NCBI GenBank assembly: GCA_050116035.1
Contig: JASFPJ010000125.1
Span: 1-8,630 of the forward strand
Origin: SOIA01 sp050116035
GTDB lineage: Bacteria; Acidobacteriota; Aminicenantia; Aminicenantales; Aminicenantaceae
Length of the DNA: 8,630 bases
Reading direction: 5' to 3'
Shown here: positions 5,987 through 8,630 of the stretch, piece by piece
How the letters are laid out: each line of letters begins with the position of its first letter
Numbering within the stretch: the stretch's first letter is position 1
The notes under the pieces: model-generated
What the model saw: the letters and a program-made list of their open reading frames with translations, nothing else
Told to the model about the DNA's origin: nothing
Database searches by the model: none
Position numbers and translations under genes: made by a program

Positions 5987-6154
5987 GTCGCGTCTTTACA
6001 TTTAACATTTTTACTTCTCAGATTCTTTCGAGTCTCATTTTCCAAGAAAAAAACAGTTCTATCTATTGAGACTCAATCAAGACATTTTGAATGTTATGAC
6101 CTGGCACTCTCAACTCAATCGATACTGAGAAATGTAAAATGTTAAGATGCGACC
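5987..6154 (-). mobile_element. MITE/REP-like palindromic element, copy B (intact ends)
   Basis: This is a 168-bp intergenic element. Its terminal inverted repeats are 24 nt, at 5987-6010 and 6130-6153, and match at 21 of 24 positions. Weaker inverted similarity runs further in (CTCAG near 6017-6021 against its complement near 6125-6129). An internal direct motif (TTGAATGTTATGACC from 6087) echoes the right terminus (AATGTTAAGATGCGACC, 6138-6154). A small perfect hairpin ATTGAG-A-CTCAAT sits at 6065-6077. It holds no reading frame of note. The right end stops 4 bp before the kinase stop codon (6159-6161). The size, TIRs and second copy at 4189-4359 fit a non-autonomous MITE or a REP/BIME-type repeat. 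The mobilising enzyme is not in the window. Confidence 0.65.
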
Positions 6155-6158
6155 TTAT

Positions 6159-8630
6159 TTATTTAAGGGCGGCAAGGCGTTTTCTGGCATCCTCTGGTTC
6201 GGGATAGACTTCATCCGCATCCTTCCAGAGGTCGAGGAATTTCTCGTATTTTTCTATGGCTTTGCCTTTCCAGCCTTTCTGCTCGTATATTTTTCCCAGC
6301 TCATAGAAACTCTGAGCATAAACGTCACCAAAAGCACTTCGACCTGAGCTTGAAGATACGATCCTTTCATACTCTGCTTGGGCTTTATCAATGTCTCCCG
6401 AGGCATTATAAGCAATAGCCAAAGATTCAACATAGTCAGCGCGTTTATCGTGTGGATCAGAGGTCTGCAGAGATAAGGCTTCCTTAAAGCTTTTAATAGC
6501 GCTGGGAAAATTCTTCAGTTTTAGTTCGACCATTCCTGCAAGATGGTGGAAAAAATGTTTATTGTTTGGATTTTGGGAATCACTAATCAATACTTTTAGC
6601 TCATCTGCTGTTTTCAGGGCTTCATCAGTAGCATTCATCTTGACATAGGCTAAGCCCTTGAGATGTAATGCTTGCCTCTGTCTGTCTGGATCCTCTGCTT
6701 TTAAAGCATATTCTACAGCGTTATCACAATCTTTCAGAGCTTCTTGAAGATCACCTTTTTTAAGACTAATATAAGCGAACCTCAGATAAATTTCTGAAAT
6801 GGTCCAATTAAGGCCAACCTTTTTGCTCATATCTATCATTGGCCTGAGAATGTTTTTTGTTCCCTTAAACTTTCCCTGTAAAAGACTGAGATTTACCATT
6901 CCCCTAGAGCTCAAATAAAGGGCCTGGGGGCCTTTCTGCTGCAGAAGATTATGATAATCTTCTGCGGCTTTAACCAGATCGTCTGTATAAAAATGAATCA
7001 TTGCCCTTCGAGAAAAGTTTTGTCTATATGCCGGAGTCCCTTCTGCCGGCTTCAGGGCAAAAGCCTTATTTATTTCTGCAAGTGCAAGCTCATATTTCCC
7101 TGCTTTTCGATAATGAATTGATAAGTTCGAATGAGCTATGGTTTTGTCTGGATACTTTTGAATGGCTTCTTCGAGGACTTCTCTAGCTTTGGCATAAAAT
7201 CCCACCTGTTGATAAGAACTAGCCAGATTCCCATATCCGAGTAAATTCATGTTACCGCTTTTCCTGTTTGTTTCATAATGGTCAATGGCCTTCTGCATTT
7301 CTCCTATGTCCAAATACCTATTTGCTAAATTGTTATTTCCGGTATAATCATCAGGATACAACTCCAGTAATTTTTTGTAAGCTTCGATCGCCTTATCAAA
7401 GGTCTTCTCGGAAAGACTGTAATAATCTCCTCCGATCAAGTAGCGCTCTCTGGCGGGAAGCCTATCTGAAAGGTCCAATGCTTTCTTCATGTATTTCTTT
7501 CGTTGAGACCTGAACCCTATATTGCCATAACTCTGGGCCAGGGATCTGTGGGCCATGGCAAAATCGGGATCGATGGCAACCACCTTTTCCATGAGCTCAA
7601 TGCTCCGCATATAATCGAATGCTCCGTGATATTTTCTCCCTTCGATGTAATATTTTAATGCCTCGGGTGAGGAGGTTGTGATTTTCTCGATATCCTCGTC
7701 AATGTCACCAACAATTTCTTCTGTAGAAAGCTTGAAGTGTGCTTTAACCTTTCTTGTCAGCTCATCCACCATGGAGAGAAAACTCTCTTCGCCTTTACCT
7801 TCAATACGGTCGGATCCTATTGACTCCATTGTGGCAGCTTCCTGAAGGATAGTATCGATCCTGTACTGTTCGCCGGCTTTTGTGAAACCTCCGCGCAAGA
7901 TATGGGTGGATCCCCCGAGGGAAGCTACTTCTTTTAAAACCCGTGCTGAGAAGCTTTTTGCCTCGATTTGGTTCAGGTCGCTGAGAATATCTAGGAGCTT
8001 GTCGCTGCTTAAAACGCGGATATACTTTGATTGGGTTAAGTCAGCAATCAGCAGCTCGCAGAGAGCTTTTCGCCAATGATCTAAGCTTTCATCGCCAGAA
8101 TTATTTTCAAAATAAACGACGGCAAGAGAAGGCTTACCTGATGGGACAGGCACGGCTTGCTTTTGGGGAATAGATCTCCAGATGATCAAACCGATGATTG
8201 CCAAAGCGATGACTACTATAGCAGGAAGGAAAAGCTTTCTTAGACTGAACTTCACAGTGATTTCCCTTGAAGTTATAGGCTTTTTTTTGGGAACAATTCT
8301 TTCTGTGGTCGGCATGCCTTTTTCTATATTTAAAAGTTCAGTGCTCACTTCTCCTGCATTCTGATACCTCTTCTCTTTATCCTTTTCCAGGCATCTCATT
8401 ATCACTTGGCTTAGGTCTACTGGGATTTGAGCATTAATCTCCCTGGGATCTTTGGGCACCTCACTCTTATGTTTCATAGCTATGCCTAAAGGCGTCTCTC
8501 CCTCAAAAGGGACTCTCCCTGTCATCATTTCATAAAGAATAACTCCCAACGAGTAGATATCTGAACGCTGGTCTACCTCTTTTACTTCAGCCTGCTCGGG
8601 TGACATATACTCTGGTGTCCCGACCATCAC
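6159..8630 (-). CDS. Transmembrane PknB-type Ser/Thr kinase with CsgG/TolB-like and TPR output (N-terminus outside window)
   Basis: The frame is open at the right window edge and ends at TAA (6161-6159), giving 823 visible residues. Residues 1-105 are the kinase C-lobe: 'GTPEYMSPEQ' (activation segment end, P+1 loop and an S-P-E form of the APE motif), 'DIYSLGVILYEMMTGRVPF' (subdomain IX) and 'CLEKDKEKRYQ' (subdomain XI Arg). The ATP site, HRD and DFG motifs lie upstream, outside the window. A basic juxtamembrane stretch (115-132) precedes one transmembrane helix (133-151). Residues 167-300 ('KPSLAVVYFENNSGD...') resemble the CsgG/FlgO/TolB-N-like domain often fused to TPRs. Residues about 322-806 form roughly 13 TPR-type helical pairs. 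The likely topology is a cytoplasmic kinase with the CsgG-like and TPR part outside the membrane, acting as a sensor or assembly scaffold. Substrates are unknown. Element B begins 4 bp past the stop. Confidence 0.9.
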   Translation of the reverse strand: MMVGTPEYMSPEQAEVKEVDQRSDIYSLGVILYEMMTGRVPFEGETPLGIAMKHKSEVPKDPREINAQIPVDLSQVIMRCLEKDKEKRYQNAGEVSTELLNIEKGMPTTERIVPKKKPITSREITVKFSLRKLFLPAIVVIALAIIGLIIWRSIPQKQAVPVPSGKPSLAVVYFENNSGDESLDHWRKALCELLIADLTQSKYIRVLSSDKLLDILSDLNQIEAKSFSARVLKEVASLGGSTHILRGGFTKAGEQYRIDTILQEAATMESIGSDRIEGKGEESFLSMVDELTRKVKAHFKLSTEEIVGDIDEDIEKITTSSPEALKYYIEGRKYHGAFDYMRSIELMEKVVAIDPDFAMAHRSLAQSYGNIGFRSQRKKYMKKALDLSDRLPARERYLIGGDYYSLSEKTFDKAIEAYKKLLELYPDDYTGNNNLANRYLDIGEMQKAIDHYETNRKSGNMNLLGYGNLASSYQQVGFYAKAREVLEEAIQKYPDKTIAHSNLSIHYRKAGKYELALAEINKAFALKPAEGTPAYRQNFSRRAMIHFYTDDLVKAAEDYHNLLQQKGPQALYLSSRGMVNLSLLQGKFKGTKNILRPMIDMSKKVGLNWTISEIYLRFAYISLKKGDLQEALKDCDNAVEYALKAEDPDRQRQALHLKGLAYVKMNATDEALKTADELKVLISDSQNPNNKHFFHHLAGMVELKLKNFPSAIKSFKEALSLQTSDPHDKRADYVESLAIAYNASGDIDKAQAEYERIVSSSSGRSAFGDVYAQSFYELGKIYEQKGWKGKAIEKYEKFLDLWKDADEVYPEPEDARKRLAALK

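Overview
The window has a bacterial layout: Shine-Dalgarno motifs, short intergenic gaps, lipoprotein and Sec signals, and a receptor-like Ser/Thr kinase fused to TPRs. No rRNA or other phylogenetic marker is present. The gene set recalls what I remember of Candidatus Aminicenantes and related Acidobacteriota-like anaerobes: a DUF6305-like protein, a DUF4097-like beta-helix exoprotein, a GH78 lipoprotein, and a PknB-type kinase with a CsgG/TolB-like and TPR output. I hold that assignment only loosely (about 0.4).

Layout. On the + strand are the C-terminal tail of a probable DUF6305 protein (2-232), a roughly 250 bp gap with an interrupted inverted repeat beside a TATAAT box, and a secreted protein with seven Asp-Gly-Ser-Gly repeats (480-1241). 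Everything else is on the - strand. Read in the direction of transcription, it comprises the C-terminal four-fifths of a transmembrane Ser/Thr kinase-TPR protein (8630 to 6159, truncated by the window edge), an intergenic palindromic element (B, 5987-6154), an NCS1-like permease (5915-4542), a 58-residue two-helix membrane protein that starts on the base after the permease stop codon (4541-4365), a second, diverged copy of the element (A, about 4189-4359), and a lipoprotein alpha-L-rhamnosidase of family GH78 (4160-1380). The + strand beta-helix gene and the rhamnosidase converge across a 138 bp A/T-rich gap.

How the parts may relate. The permease and the small protein form a tight, probably translationally coupled pair. 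The small protein is the best candidate here for an undescribed component, as a possible transporter subunit. Two same-orientation copies of a roughly 170 bp MITE/REP-like element bracket this pair, and the permease is visibly richer in G+C than the kinase gene. Together these suggest that the pair is, or was, an inserted module. Element A also lies in the upstream region of the rhamnosidase gene and contains its best promoter-like sequence. I see no sequence link between permease substrate and rhamnose, so a rhamnose-uptake operon is not claimed. I found no tRNA, rRNA, CRISPR array or transposase gene.
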